A DNA stretch of 64,000 nt from Bacteroidia bacterium (GCA_020635905.1 JACJYV010000004.1:620001-684000), one strand, 5' to 3'. Numbered from the stretch's first letter, positions 1 through 8,729 are shown. Program-made: numbers and translations. The notes: generated by a model from the letters alone, not told the origin.

Positions 1-1
1 T

Positions 2-1195
2 ACCTCACCCAGCGGGCTGGCCATGCTGCCCGGCGGGGCCATCGACCTGCAGGCCAGCCAGCCCGGCCAGTACCTGATCCTCATGGTAGCCGACGACAGT
101 TGCCACCACAGCTACCCCCAGCCCGTGCGCATCTACGACCACGAAAATGCGGCCTGGCACTATCCAGACACCCTTTTTTGCACCCAAAACCCTGACCCGA
201 GCCCCATTGTAGCGGGCGACCCGGGCGGCTCATTCTGGGCCGGCCCCGGGCTCGCCCTCGACAGCACCACCGGCACCATAGACCTCAGCCACTCCCTGCC
301 GGGGCAGTACGAAGTACACTACCTCACCCCCGGCCATTGCCCCGGCGACTCGGCCATCCTCACCGTAGTACACAGTTCTCCTGCTGCCTTCCTCCTTAGC
401 ACCGCAGAGTACGAAACCATCTGCGAGGGCGAAGCAGTGCAGTTCATCGGAGGCGGGGGCGAAAGCTATGCCTTCTGGATTGACGGAACTGTGGCACAAA
501 GTAAATCAGCCCTTGCCCAATTCGTTCCGGACAGCTTGCCTCTGGGTCATTTTCCTGTTGCCTTGCAGGTGACCGACCAAAATGGATGCACCGCCTGGGA
601 TACGCTCGACTTTTTGGTCAGGAACCGGCCCGACATACTCAGCCTTGAGTACGAGCACACCACCACGGAGTGGGCCCGCTTCAGCGGCACCACAGACCAG
701 CCCGGAGCCTATATACACTGGTGGGCCGATGTAGCCCAGACCGCGGCCCTGCCCACCGGCTCCCCCGACAACGACCTTTCGCCTGCCCAGGCCACCGATG
801 GCACCTTTGCCTTTCAGAAGGGCTTTGCCCTCACCCAGGCCTACAGCCCAGCTGACCTCACCTTCAAAATCCAAACCGAGTACCAGGGATGCAGTGGCCC
901 GGTGGATACGATTGTGATAACCCTCATGCCCAACGTATCGGACCTCTTCATCCCTGGGGTGATCACTCCCAACGGCGATGGCCGCAACGACATCTGGGAG
1001 ATCCGCACCAATGACAACATCCAACCCGACCAGTACCAGATCACCGTTTACAACCGCGCTGGCGGGCAGGTGTACCACCAACCCACCCTCACCCCCGGCT
1101 GGTCCGGCTCAGGCTTGCCCGACGGGGTGTATTGGTATGTAGTCACCCACACCGGGAAAGAGATTGCCACCGGGGGAGTCACAATCCGGAGGTAG
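2..1195 (+). CDS. T9SS type B surface protein, C-terminal part (5' truncated by window edge)
   Basis: The reading frame is open from base 2, before the first ATG at 23, so this is the tail of a larger gene. The visible ~397 residues look like extracellular Ig/PKD-type beta-sandwich modules followed by a C-terminal domain with the motif ITPNGDGRND, then VYNRAGGQVY and GLPDGVYWYVV. That is the gliding-motility-associated/CHU_C (type B) sorting domain that sends proteins through the Bacteroidota type IX secretion system and leaves them at the cell surface. Function is probably adhesion or surface structure; no enzymatic motif is visible in this part. It is followed by a repeat-rich intergenic region and seems to end its transcription unit. 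The domain call is confident; the role of the whole protein cannot be known from this fragment. Confidence 0.85.
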   Translation, partial: TSPSGLAMLPGGAIDLQASQPGQYLILMVADDSCHHSYPQPVRIYDHENAAWHYPDTLFCTQNPDPSPIVAGDPGGSFWAGPGLALDSTTGTIDLSHSLPGQYEVHYLTPGHCPGDSAILTVVHSSPAAFLLSTAEYETICEGEAVQFIGGGGESYAFWIDGTVAQSKSALAQFVPDSLPLGHFPVALQVTDQNGCTAWDTLDFLVRNRPDILSLEYEHTTTEWARFSGTTDQPGAYIHWWADVAQTAALPTGSPDNDLSPAQATDGTFAFQKGFALTQAYSPADLTFKIQTEYQGCSGPVDTIVITLMPNVSDLFIPGVITPNGDGRNDIWEIRTNDNIQPDQYQITVYNRAGGQVYHQPTLTPGWSGSGLPDGVYWYVVTHTGKEIATGGVTIRR

Positions 1196-1380
1196 TTTTG
1201 ATAGCTGCAAGCTACAAGCTACAAGCTGCGAGCTTTCCCGTGGGCCTTCGGCCCCAGCCTCCCAGACCCCAGGTCCCCTCTTTTCCCGGAAGAGAGGGGA
1301 TACCGAAAGCATTCGGTACGCAAAGCGCAGGGGTGAGTTCCCCATCCTGGCCGGAGGCCATCTGCCAAAGGTTTGCCCCC

Positions 1381-1690
1381 GGGCAAACCAAAAGGGTGGG
1401 GAGGGAATGGCAACCCCCGGGGGCGGCCTTGCGCGGCTGGTGTGGGCGGTCCGGGCGGCTCGTGCGTGCCGATATTTATCGGCAGGGCCAAAGTGCGCCG
1501 GGGAAGGGTTTTAGGGGTTGCCGCTTTTGTCTCACTTTTCTAAAAAGTGAGGCCCGCCCGGCCAGGGCAACACCAAAACGAATAACCCCAACAACAAACC
1601 ACCAACATCTAAACCTCCCAAAAAGAAAACCCGCCCGGCCAGGGCAACACCAAAACGAATAACCCCAACCACAAACCACCAACATCTAAA
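1381..1690. repeat. Composite intergenic repeat with a 61-bp direct duplication
   Basis: The gap 1196-1733 holds no credible gene. It contains purine-rich runs of 'agctacaagct', a palindrome taccgaaagcattcggta near 1301, and then a GC-rich module (1381-1560) whose diverged inverted copy lies at about 16735-16945. A 61-bp unit beginning cccgcccggccagggcaaca occurs twice in direct orientation, at 1553-1613 and 1630-1690, with about one difference. It ends in 'catctaaaatct' repeats that run to the next start codon. Several ORFs open here in more than one frame, but they are by-products of the GC-rich repeat. The same order of modules recurs at 16.6-16.9 kb, so this looks like a dispersed element rather than chance. 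Confidence 0.75.
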
Positions 1691-1733
1691 ATCTATCATC
1701 TAAAACTCTAACCATCTAAAATCTCCCCACAAA

Positions 1734-2087
1734 ATGCACTTAGGAGAAAAAATAAGACGACGCGCCAAAGAAATCCGCCTGGGCCCTACAGCCCTCGCAG
1801 AGCAGATCAACACCTCCAAGCAGAATATCTATGGCATCTTCAAGCGGCAATCTCTCGACACAGAGCTATTGCTTCGCCTCAGTCAGGCCCTCGACTACGA
1901 CTTCTTTGCCCTCTACAGCCGCAAACCGGCCAGGGAGTCCAAAGCAGAAAAACTAAGAGAGGAAATCAGCCAGTTGAAAACAGAGGTTGCCTACCTCCGC
2001 CAGATCAACGACCTGCAGGACCGCCTGCTGAAAGGGGAAGGAAAGGAGTTGAGGGTGGCCGAATATTCAACCCGGAAAGCTCCCTGA
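1734..2087 (+). CDS. XRE-like helix-turn-helix protein with C-terminal coiled coil
   Basis: A 117-residue protein. Residues ~1-60 form a small helical DNA-binding domain of the XRE/Cro type: the stretch GPTALAEQINTSKQNIYGIF is the turn-recognition helix region and is followed by LDTELLLRLSQALDYDFF. Residues ~65-105 are heptad-rich (KLREEISQLKTEVAYLRQ) and likely form a coiled coil for dimerisation. This architecture, a short HTH with a leucine-zipper-like tail, is common among Bacteroidota single-gene regulators. The start ATG follows directly on the AT-rich repeat tail. The next gene, a lipoprotein, starts 41 bp downstream in the same direction, so the two may be co-transcribed. The target is unknown. 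Confidence 0.8.
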   Translation: MHLGEKIRRRAKEIRLGPTALAEQINTSKQNIYGIFKRQSLDTELLLRLSQALDYDFFALYSRKPARESKAEKLREEISQLKTEVAYLRQINDLQDRLLKGEGKELRVAEYSTRKAP

Positions 2088-2128
2088 CTCATAATCGCAC
2101 AAAAACCTTTAACAACATTTTAAACCAA

Positions 2129-2623
2129 ATGAAAAACCCTGTTTCAAGAATTCGTTTAATGACCGTTGCTCTTGCTGCCCTCCTCCTGGGTGCGGCCTGT
2201 TCGAGCAGCACCCTGATCCAGTCTGTGCCCTCCGGGGCCAGGCTTTACCTCGACGGCGAGGCGGTAGGCACCACCCCGTATCAGCACCGCGACACCCGCA
2301 TTACCGGCTCCACTGTACACGTAAGGCTGGAAATGCAGGGCTATTCTCCCCTCGACCGCACCTTTTGCCGGGATGAAGAGATAGACCCGGGCGCCGTGGT
2401 GGGGGGTGTATTTTTCCTTTGGCCCTTCCTCTGGACCATGAAGTACAAGCCTGTCCATACCTATGAGCTAACCCCGCTTGCACCCGTGGCCCCGGCGGCC
2501 GCCCCCGCCAGCCTGCCCGATCTCAGTCAGGCAGACCGGGCCAGACTGGAAGCCCTGCTGAGCGAACTGCAGGGCCTCATGGAAAAATATGCTCCCCAGG
2601 CCGCCCCAGCGGTCACCAAATAG
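2129..2623 (+). CDS. PEGA-domain lipoprotein
   Basis: A 164-residue protein. The N-terminus is a lipoprotein signal peptide ending in the lipobox LLGAAC (Cys ~24). Residues ~27-70 match a PEGA-type domain: SVPSGARLYLDGEAVGTTPY, the usual 'P-x-G-A-x-V-x-x-D-G-x-x-x-G-x-T-P' pattern of a small surface beta module. A hydrophobic stretch follows near residues 87-104 (GAVVGGVFFLWPFLWTMKY), common in this lipoprotein type and possibly membrane-associated. The C-terminus is Ala/Pro-rich and then helical. It is probably anchored in the outer or inner membrane and exposed to the periplasm. Role unknown; the domain call is good. Confidence 0.8.
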   Translation: MKNPVSRIRLMTVALAALLLGAACSSSTLIQSVPSGARLYLDGEAVGTTPYQHRDTRITGSTVHVRLEMQGYSPLDRTFCRDEEIDPGAVVGGVFFLWPFLWTMKYKPVHTYELTPLAPVAPAAAPASLPDLSQADRARLEALLSELQGLMEKYAPQAAPAVTK

Positions 2624-3378
2624 CCATTCCTGGAATGAAAGCGTAGTTGTAAGTTGGCCTCTGCTTCCCGGCCCTTCGGGCCGGGGGCAGAGTGTTGGCG
2701 AGGGTGCCGCACCTGACGGCGCTCCCGTTATCCGCATTTCCATTCCCAGGGCTCACGCCCCGGGCTACAAAGGTTCCGCACCTAACGGCGCTCCCCTACC
2801 CTCGTCCCGAATCCCGTCCCTCATCCCGAATCCCGTCCCTCATCCCCGAACCCCAAATCCTCCTCCCCAAAAAACAAAAATAACCGTATATTAATCCACC
2901 GTCTGCTACAGGGTTTTTTATCACATAGTTGTTAGTTGACCTCTGCCCCTCAGCCAACCCGGCCGGGGGCGGAGTGTTTTGGGGGGTAGGGTGCCACACT
3001 ACTGGGAGCAATAAAATGTAAGCACAATAGATAAAATCAACTTGCAGCATTGCCGAAAATTTCTGATATTGGAATATTCTTAGTCACAACCTGGCTACCC
3101 ACCATTTTTCTTTTTAATATCTGCAAGGCAACCACTGACGCTTTTTTATTAACGAAAAAAACAAAACGAGAAAGCCATGAAAAGCAGAGAATTTGCCGGG
3201 ACCAATTCCTCCCGGCAAGCAGGCAAAGATGGATTGTCACGACATAGCTTGAACCCCAAATATGCAACCACATTTGGGTTTCTTTCCACCACACCACCAA
3301 TAGGCGCGGTTAGTGTTGCACGGTTACCACTCCCGACCACAAATGGTTAATCTTTGATTACCATGCAATTTTTTTAAT
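2624..3378. other. Gene-free intergenic region with dispersed GC-rich repeats and hairpins
   Basis: No convincing gene in about 750 bp. It holds two related copies of a GC-rich unit (2643-2711 and 2924-2997; core ggccgggggc.gagtgtt, preceded by agttgtaagttg). A third degenerate core is at 6675-6702. Between the copies are short tandem runs of atcccgtccctcatcccga (about 2806-2845). Two perfect hairpins follow: tgccggga/tcccggca (3194-3217) and a caaat/atttg stem near 3251-3280. The sequence becomes AT-rich before the kinase start at 3379 and probably contains its promoter, but I see no clear TTTG/TAnnTTTG pair. Short ORFs here (for example 3050-3247) have no protein-like composition. Confidence 0.6.
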
Positions 3379-5025
3379 ATGGAACCTTCCTTGAAAGAGG
3401 TAATAAAGAATCTTATCCCTGCATTAACCCCTCAAAAGAAAGAGGAAATGCAGGCCTATTACTGCGTGTATGAAAAATACCTGGATGAGATATCTGCAAA
3501 AGCCCGAACGGAACTGATGAACCACCCGGTTTTTGGAAAACTGATCCGTGATATCCCATCAGAAATGGCAGAAGCCAGGGAAAAAGTGACACGCGAACTC
3601 CAGAAAGGTGCGATTATGCAGGACTATTGGGAACCCTACATCAATTACCAGATTGAGCAGGGAATTATTTACGCCAGAATGGGACTGAGTTTTTATTCCT
3701 GGTATGAACTCGTTTCTCTGGTCAGAGACTATATCCTCCCCTACCTGCAAAGGGAATATGGCACGGGTGCCGCATTCCAGACCTCGGTCAACGGATTAAA
3801 CAACTTCCTGGATATCGGCATGTGCATCATTGGCGAAGCCTATGTCCATGAGAAAAATGAAAAAATAATCGCCGAACGGGAAGTAATTCAAAAGCAAAAC
3901 GAGGAGCTTGAACAAAAAGTAACCGAGCGTACCCTCCGGTTGCAAGACAACCTCCGCCAATTAAAGGAGAGCGAGGAAAAATACAGCTTTCTTTTTAATT
4001 CCATGGATGAAGGGTATTGCATTATCGAAATGATCTTTGATGACAAGGGAAAACCCGTTGACTACCGGTTTTTGGAGACTAATGCATCCTTCGAAAACCA
4101 GACCGGATTGAAAGATGCCAATGGCAAACGCATGCGGGAATTTGCCCCGGATCACGAAGACCACTGGTTTGAAATCTATGGCAAGGTTGCCACCACCGGA
4201 GTACCGGTTCGTTTCCAAAACCGTGCGGAGCAGCTGCACCGATGGTATGATGTATTTGCCTGCCGGTTTGGCGCACCCGAAAATCTCCAGGTTGCCATTC
4301 TCTTCAATGACATTACCACACGAAAAAAAACTGAAGAGAAGTTGCAGGAAGTAAACAAGGACCTGGAGGCATTTACCTACTCAGTTTCCCACGATCTGCG
4401 TGCTCCCCTTCGGGCCATAAACGGGTATGCTCAAATGCTCATCGAGGATCACGGCCCCAAACTGGATCAGGAAGGCAGGCGCATCACCGACATCATCCGG
4501 AATAATGCCCTGAAAATGGGCACCCTGATAGACGATCTGCTTGCCTTCTCAAAACTCGGCCGACAGGAAATACGGCTGACAAAAATAAATATGGACGAAC
4601 TCACCGAAAGCGTCCTGAAAGAGATGCCGCCCCATAAAGCAGAGATAAAAACAGGAAAACTACATACTGTGGAGGCCGATTACAGTCTGGTAAAACAGGT
4701 CATGATAAACCTGATAGCCAACGCCCTGAAATACTCCTCCGGCAAACAAAAGCCGGTGGTGGAAATATCCTCAAAAGATGTGAGGGGCAGACTTGTCTTT
4801 ACTGTAAAAGACAACGGTGCTGGTTTCGACATGAAGTATTACGACAAACTTTTCCGGGTCTTCCAGCGCTTGCATAGCCCCGCCGAATTTGAAGGGGTTG
4901 GGGTTGGTCTGGCTATCGTAAAAAGGATCATAGCCAAGCATGGGGGAAAAGTATGGGCCGAGGGGATAGAAAACGAAGGTGCGATATTTAGTTTTTCCTT
5001 AAAAAAGCCAAAAATAAATAAATGA
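3379..5025 (+). CDS. Cytoplasmic PAS-domain sensor histidine kinase
   Basis: A 548-residue kinase with no transmembrane segment, so it senses something inside the cell. Residues ~1-165 form an all-helical domain resembling RsbR/protoglobin-type N-terminal sensor modules; the exact family is uncertain. A coiled coil (~165-205) leads to a PAS domain (~205-315). HisKA follows with phospho-acceptor His338 in FTYSVSHDLRAPLRA, then HATPase_c with the N box NLIANALKYS, the G1 box DNGAGFD and a G2-type VGVGLAIVKRI. Its TGA overlaps the ATG of the response regulator gene, so the two are translationally coupled and probably cognate. The same domain order occurs in phytochrome-like and globin-like kinases of Bacteroidota, but no chromophore site is visible here. 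Confidence 0.93.
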   Translation: MEPSLKEVIKNLIPALTPQKKEEMQAYYCVYEKYLDEISAKARTELMNHPVFGKLIRDIPSEMAEAREKVTRELQKGAIMQDYWEPYINYQIEQGIIYARMGLSFYSWYELVSLVRDYILPYLQREYGTGAAFQTSVNGLNNFLDIGMCIIGEAYVHEKNEKIIAEREVIQKQNEELEQKVTERTLRLQDNLRQLKESEEKYSFLFNSMDEGYCIIEMIFDDKGKPVDYRFLETNASFENQTGLKDANGKRMREFAPDHEDHWFEIYGKVATTGVPVRFQNRAEQLHRWYDVFACRFGAPENLQVAILFNDITTRKKTEEKLQEVNKDLEAFTYSVSHDLRAPLRAINGYAQMLIEDHGPKLDQEGRRITDIIRNNALKMGTLIDDLLAFSKLGRQEIRLTKINMDELTESVLKEMPPHKAEIKTGKLHTVEADYSLVKQVMINLIANALKYSSGKQKPVVEISSKDVRGRLVFTVKDNGAGFDMKYYDKLFRVFQRLHSPAEFEGVGVGLAIVKRIIAKHGGKVWAEGIENEGAIFSFSLKKPKINK

Positions 5026-5465
5026 GTATGAATACACAGGTCGAAATACTTCTGGTGGAAGACAATATGAGTGATGCCGAACTCACCATCAGGGCGTTGA
5101 ACAAAAAGAATCTGGCCAACAAACTGGTGCATCTTGAGAATGGACAGCAGGCCCTGGATTTTGTTTTTGCCCGGGGTAATTACTCCCACCGCATAATCGC
5201 TGACACCCCCAAAATAATATTACTCGATTTAAAAATGCCCAAGATGGACGGGATTCAGGTGCTCAAAGAAATAAAATCTGATCACCGTACCCAAAAAATA
5301 CCCGTGATCGTCCTCACTTCATCCCGGGAGGACCCCGATATTCAGGAATGTTACCGCCTGGGAGCAAACAGCTATGTGGTGAAGCCAGTGGAGTTTGACA
5401 AATTCCTCAACGCCGTTTCCGAACTCGGTTTATTCTGGATGCTTATAAATCAACCCCCTGTATAG
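5022..5465 (+). CDS. CheY-like single-domain response regulator (Rcp1 type)
   Basis: A 147-residue stand-alone receiver domain. The acidic pair is in LLVEDN, the phospho-acceptor Asp69 sits in LLDLKMPKMDG, the Thr/Ser switch is in VLTSS and the conserved Lys in YVVKP. There is no output domain. It resembles the Rcp1-like regulators that pair with PAS or phytochrome kinases and pass phosphate on to another partner. The ATG used overlaps the kinase stop (ATGA), and a second ATG two codons later is also possible. With the next gene, 3 bp downstream, it forms a kinase-regulator-kinase operon, so Asp69 may be an intermediate in a phosphorelay. Confidence 0.93.
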   Translation: MSMNTQVEILLVEDNMSDAELTIRALNKKNLANKLVHLENGQQALDFVFARGNYSHRIIADTPKIILLDLKMPKMDGIQVLKEIKSDHRTQKIPVIVLTSSREDPDIQECYRLGANSYVVKPVEFDKFLNAVSELGLFWMLINQPPV

Positions 5466-5468
5466 ATA

Positions 5469-6563
5469 ATGAACACCATAAAAAGCCTGAAAGTATTAAT
5501 CCTTGAAGACAGCCAGAGTGATGCCGACCTCATGCTGCGCGAACTGAAAAAGTCTGGATTGAATTTCACGGGTGAAATTGTCCATACCAGGCATGAGTTT
5601 GTTGCGGCATTGGATGAATTTAAACCGGAAATCATCCTATCCGATTACACCCTTCCAAATTTTGATGGAAAAGCTGCATTCTTTATCAAACAGGAAAAAA
5701 CGCCTGACATACCCTTCATCATTGTTTCGGGTACAATTGGCGAAGAAAACGCGGTGGAGTTGATCAAAAGCGGAGTTACGGACTATGTGCTGAAGGATAA
5801 ATTGTATTCCCTTATCCCCAAAATCGTCAGAGCCTTCAAGGAGGAAAGGGAGAAGAAAGAAAAAAGGGAGGCCGATAGTAAACTCAAATCAGAGCACGAA
5901 AAACTGTTGGAGTCAGAAGCCAAAATCCGGAGTTTTGCGAAACATCTTAATCAGGTACTGGAAGAAGAGCGGGCCCACCTTGCCAGGGAAATTCATGACG
6001 AACTCGGGCAGCGGCTGATAGCCGTAATCATGGAGCTGGATTCCTTTAAGGGAACAAATAATGACCTCCCGCCGACGAATGAGAAGGTAAACCAATTGAT
6101 AGCGGACGTGGAAGGCCTGGTTGACTCAATGAGAAACATCGCCACCCAATTGCGCCCAGGAATACTGGATTCACTTGGCTTGATTCCCTCTATAGAATGG
6201 CTCGCCAAAGAATTTCAGAAAAAAACCAAGCTTACCTGTCAGGTGAAATTAAACGGGATCAACGATCGGTTTGAGGAAAATATTTCGACCTGCTTTTTTC
6301 GGATATGCCAGGAGTCACTGACAAACATTACCAAACATGCACAGGCCAGCAAAGTAATCATCGAAACCACCCATGCCAATAATGAACTGAGCATCACGAT
6401 ATCTGATAATGGACAGGGGATTGCAAGTGATAAGCTCAAAAACCCATTTTCGATGGGATTGCTGGGCATGCGTGAACGGGCAAAATTATTGGGGGCGGAT
6501 CTGAATATTATCAGCCGACCAAATTCAGGCACGACCGTTCGACTGAAAGTAAAGACTGCCTGA
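5469..6563 (+). CDS. REC-HisKA_3 hybrid histidine kinase
   Basis: A 364-residue soluble protein. Residues ~5-125 are a receiver domain with Asp59 (LSDYTLPNFDG), the switch residue in IIVSGT and Lys in VLKDK. A charged coiled coil (~125-160) leads into a HisKA_3 dimerisation domain with phospho-acceptor His176 in LAREIHDELGQ, then an HATPase_c domain (ISDNGQGI, MGLLGMRERAKLL), which is typical of NarX/DegS-type kinases. The receiver at the N-terminus means its kinase activity is probably controlled by phosphorylation from the upstream kinase. It has no linked LuxR-type output regulator in this window, so its final target is encoded elsewhere. Last gene of the operon. Confidence 0.92.
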   Translation: MNTIKSLKVLILEDSQSDADLMLRELKKSGLNFTGEIVHTRHEFVAALDEFKPEIILSDYTLPNFDGKAAFFIKQEKTPDIPFIIVSGTIGEENAVELIKSGVTDYVLKDKLYSLIPKIVRAFKEEREKKEKREADSKLKSEHEKLLESEAKIRSFAKHLNQVLEEERAHLAREIHDELGQRLIAVIMELDSFKGTNNDLPPTNEKVNQLIADVEGLVDSMRNIATQLRPGILDSLGLIPSIEWLAKEFQKKTKLTCQVKLNGINDRFEENISTCFFRICQESLTNITKHAQASKVIIETTHANNELSITISDNGQGIASDKLKNPFSMGLLGMRERAKLLGADLNIISRPNSGTTVRLKVKTA

Positions 6564-6674
6564 CCGCTTAGGTCAACCAGCTATTTATTTATAGGCTCTA
6601 AAGGAAAATATTTGTATATTGAAATAATTACCCCACTCACGTAGAAAAGTTGTAACATCGTCATTTAGTCAGTA

Positions 6675-6702
6675 TCTGCGCCCGGCCGGGGGCAGATTGT
6701 TT
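6675..6702. repeat. Degenerate third copy of a GC-rich intergenic repeat
   Basis: The core tctgcgcccggccgggggca followed by gattgttt matches the cores at about 2663-2695 and 2943-2980. It lies in the 200-bp convergent gap between the phosphorelay operon and the tetR gene. It may fold as a short GC hairpin, but it lacks a clean T-tract. Confidence 0.5.
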
Positions 6703-6763
6703 CAGGCTGCAGGTTTAAGGCGACCACAGACTAAATGGATAAAATTTATTGGAAATTGGTTAT

Positions 6764-7399
6764 TCAGCCTTCCTCAAAATCCCAATCCTGAAATGTCATG
6801 CGCTCCTGGTCGTTCATACAGGGCCGCAAAAGAAAAGAAAATTGCCTTGATGCCATCAAACGGGCAGTTTCAAAGGGGTATTGCATCGTCACAGCATAGG
6901 TTGAGACACACGATTCCTCAAACTGTAGTATCAATTCTGCCATGGAGAGGACTTCCGCCTGGGTTGCGCATTCACGGTTGGCTACCTCAGGTTGGTCCAT
7001 CCAGGTCTGGATGATTCTTTCCAATTCAATCCTTTTTTCAACCCGGTAAACATTGTACATGGAGCCCAATTGAACATCATGGCGCAACAGGTAGGGCAGA
7101 TCACGCCAAATGAAGCGATATTTCCATTTTACCCGGCGATAGTTGTTCATTACCTCACAAAACTCAGGGATAGGAATCATTGGCCTCTGCAGATATTGGA
7201 CTTCTTCCATTAAAATATTGTACTGCTCCTTGAAAAGGGCTCTGAGCAGGTGGGTTTTTTTGGGGAAATGATGGGTGATAACCCCATTACCTGCGCCGAC
7301 CTCTGCGCTGATACTCCGAATGGTTATTTTCAGGTAGCCCTGCAAATTAAACAGCTCCCTTGCATTCTCCATGATGCGGTCTCTGGTCGTGACTTTCAT
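6764..7399 (-). CDS. TetR/AcrR-family transcriptional regulator
   Basis: A 211-residue protein. Residues ~1-50 form the TetR helix-turn-helix: RDRIMENARELFNLQGY, then ITIRSISAEVGAGNGVITHHF, where HH-F replaces the usual 'YYHF' and is followed by KKTHLLRAL. The remaining ~150 residues are helical and would form the ligand-binding/dimerisation domain, rich in aromatic and charged residues. It is transcribed away from a 362-bp intergenic region containing a perfect GGACACGTGTCC palindrome about 80 bp upstream of the start, a candidate operator. No efflux pump is adjacent; its neighbour across the gap is the helical orphan at 7762. Ligand and regulon are unknown. Confidence 0.9.
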   Translation of the reverse strand: MKVTTRDRIMENARELFNLQGYLKITIRSISAEVGAGNGVITHHFPKKTHLLRALFKEQYNILMEEVQYLQRPMIPIPEFCEVMNNYRRVKWKYRFIWRDLPYLLRHDVQLGSMYNVYRVEKRIELERIIQTWMDQPEVANRECATQAEVLSMAELILQFEESCVSTYAVTMQYPFETARLMASRQFSFLLRPCMNDQERMTFQDWDFEEG

Positions 7400-7476
7400 A
7401 ATTTTTTAAGGCATAACGAAAAATATTTCTGTTTTGGTCAAAGTAAAATTCATGTCAGTTTGTAAAAAGGCCCAGA

Positions 7477-7492
7477 CTGGACACGTGTCCGG
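7477..7492. promoter_or_regulatory. Candidate operator or terminator: perfect 12-bp palindrome
   Basis: GGACACGTGTCC (7479-7490) is a perfect palindrome, extended by ct/gg flanks and followed directly by eight T on the plus strand. It lies in the 7400-7761 gap, about 80 bp upstream of the tetR start and 270 bp before the plus-strand gene at 7762. It could be a TetR autoregulatory operator, since TetR operators are palindromes of this size, or a short terminator. The rest of the gap is AT-rich with no gene visible. Confidence 0.4.
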
Positions 7493-7761
7493 TTTTTTTT
7501 ATTGCGAAATTCGAGCGTATGAGGGGTTTTGTTTTTGGGATGACCGCTTATAAAATGGTGATTGACATGTGAATCATTGCCCCTTAAATTTGCTTTATAC
7601 ATTTATTCTTTGCGCAATATTTTAAATGTTGAGAGGGTCAGCCAGGTACAAACCTTGTTTCAAATTGACCCATGAACGGGTTATCGCTATTACCGCGATC
7701 ACAGGCTCAGGCCTGCTTTGTATCACTTTAGTCTAAATAAATTTTTTAAACATTTCTTATT

Positions 7762-8304
7762 ATGAATTATTTAGTAAAAGATTCTCTTGCTCAGACAATC
7801 AAAGACAATATTGTCAAGTGTATCGCTCAAATTGAAAAGGACCTGCCCTTCCTTTTACAATTGGAACCCTGGGAACGCGCATCTATTAACAGCGTTTCGA
7901 AAGGGCGCCAGCCATTCCTTTTCAAATGTGCTACCTACATTGACCAGAGGCCCAAGCTCTTTCCTTCATTTCTGGACAAAACGGATTACAGGAATGCCTA
8001 CGACACCTATCTGTATCTTCACACTTTGCTGAAAAGGCTCCGCCCGCTTCTGGAAATGATTGAGGATACTGAAATGCTTGCAGGCGCAGAGACTTTCCAC
8101 CGCTGTCTGGCTTTCCATCACAATACCAAATTGGCCAAGAAAAACGGATTTCCCGGGGCAGATTCGGTACATGATGATCTGGCCATCCACTGGGGTAGCC
8201 CCAATGTTCCGACTCCTGAGGAGTTTGCTGACCAACTCAGGCTGAACAAGCCAGCAAATGAAGAAGATTCTCCCACGGATACTTCTACTGATTCAGCAGC
8301 ATAA
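7762..8304 (+). CDS. Conserved-looking helical protein of unknown function
   Basis: A 180-residue soluble protein with no signal peptide or membrane segment, and I do not recognise the family. It is mostly amphipathic helix (residues ~1-140, for example AQTIKDNIVKCIAQIEK and YDTYLYLHTLLKRLRPLLEMIED). A middle segment has several His residues (FHRCLAFHHNTKLAKKNG), and the C-terminal ~35 residues are low-complexity and acidic (PANEEDSPTDTSTDSAA). A long AT-rich leader precedes the ATG, and a clear hairpin terminator follows the stop, so it is a single-gene transcription unit. Coding quality is good; function is unknown. Confidence 0.75.
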   Translation: MNYLVKDSLAQTIKDNIVKCIAQIEKDLPFLLQLEPWERASINSVSKGRQPFLFKCATYIDQRPKLFPSFLDKTDYRNAYDTYLYLHTLLKRLRPLLEMIEDTEMLAGAETFHRCLAFHHNTKLAKKNGFPGADSVHDDLAIHWGSPNVPTPEEFADQLRLNKPANEEDSPTDTSTDSAA

Positions 8305-8341
8305 TATTCATTTTTGATATTTAATTTAGGTTAATCATTTG

Positions 8342-8377
8342 TAAGGGAGGCTCAGCAATGAGTCTCCCTTTTTTGTG
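8342..8377 (+). terminator. Rho-independent terminator
   Basis: Stem gggaggctc / gagtctccc around the loop agcaat, followed by six T. It lies about 40 bp after the stop of the 7762-8304 gene. Confidence 0.75.
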
Positions 8378-8428
8378 TTCCCCCTCCCCCATCCTATTCA
8401 TTGTCCATTGCTTTCCTCAAATAAAGGA

Positions 8429-8554
8429 GTGCTTCGGCCTAAGGGACCCGAAAGCGAAGACCTCGAAACCCGCATGCACCGCCGCCAAAAATGGGCCCTG
8501 GCCGGGTCTCTGTCCCTGATTTTATTGGTGGTGATCTTGCTGATGGTGGGGTAA
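8429..8554 (+). CDS. Possible small single-pass membrane protein (41 aa)
   Basis: From a GTG at 8429 the frame reads a charged N-terminal half (LRPKGPESEDLETRMHRRQK) followed by a hydrophobic segment WALAGSLSLILLVVILLMVG and a TAA stop. This is the layout of a small tail-anchored membrane protein: an arginine-rich border and a ~20-residue hydrophobic helix at the very C-terminus. The sequence aaagga sits immediately before the GTG, too close for a normal ribosome site. The frame is also open upstream with only TTG/GTG alternatives, so the start is uncertain, and it could be the 3' remnant of a longer gene. Protein-like composition is the only evidence. Confidence 0.35.
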   Translation: MLRPKGPESEDLETRMHRRQKWALAGSLSLILLVVILLMVG

Positions 8555-8631
8555 AGGTGGAAGATTGAGCCCGCGAAGCGTGGGTGGCCCATCCTCATGT
8601 AAGCCAAGGAAATTTCCAGGCCATATAAATA

Positions 8632-8729
8632 GCGACAACTTGTTGTCGCAAACATTGCCCTAAGCGCCTGATACCTCAAACCACACCTCAAACGACTAAT
8701 CTCTCACATCTAAAATCTAAAATCTAACG
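8632..8729. repeat. Dispersed repeat: GCGACAAC palindrome plus 'ctaaaatct' tail
   Basis: The palindrome gcgacaacttgttgtcgc (8632-8649) is followed by acgactaa and by repeated catctaaaatctaaaatcta (about 8698-8726). The same order, in inverted orientation, occurs at about 16600-16689. The remainder of the gap 8555-8730 has nothing coding. Confidence 0.7.

Noticed and set aside
1132..1662. Proline/arginine-rich frames of 116-176 codons after the first gene
   Set aside because: They lie in a repeat present in inverted form at 16.6-16.9 kb and open in several frames; no protein family.
3050..3247. A 65-codon plus-strand frame before the histidine kinase
   Set aside because: It overlaps two hairpins and repeat fragments, has no recognisable features and no ribosome site.
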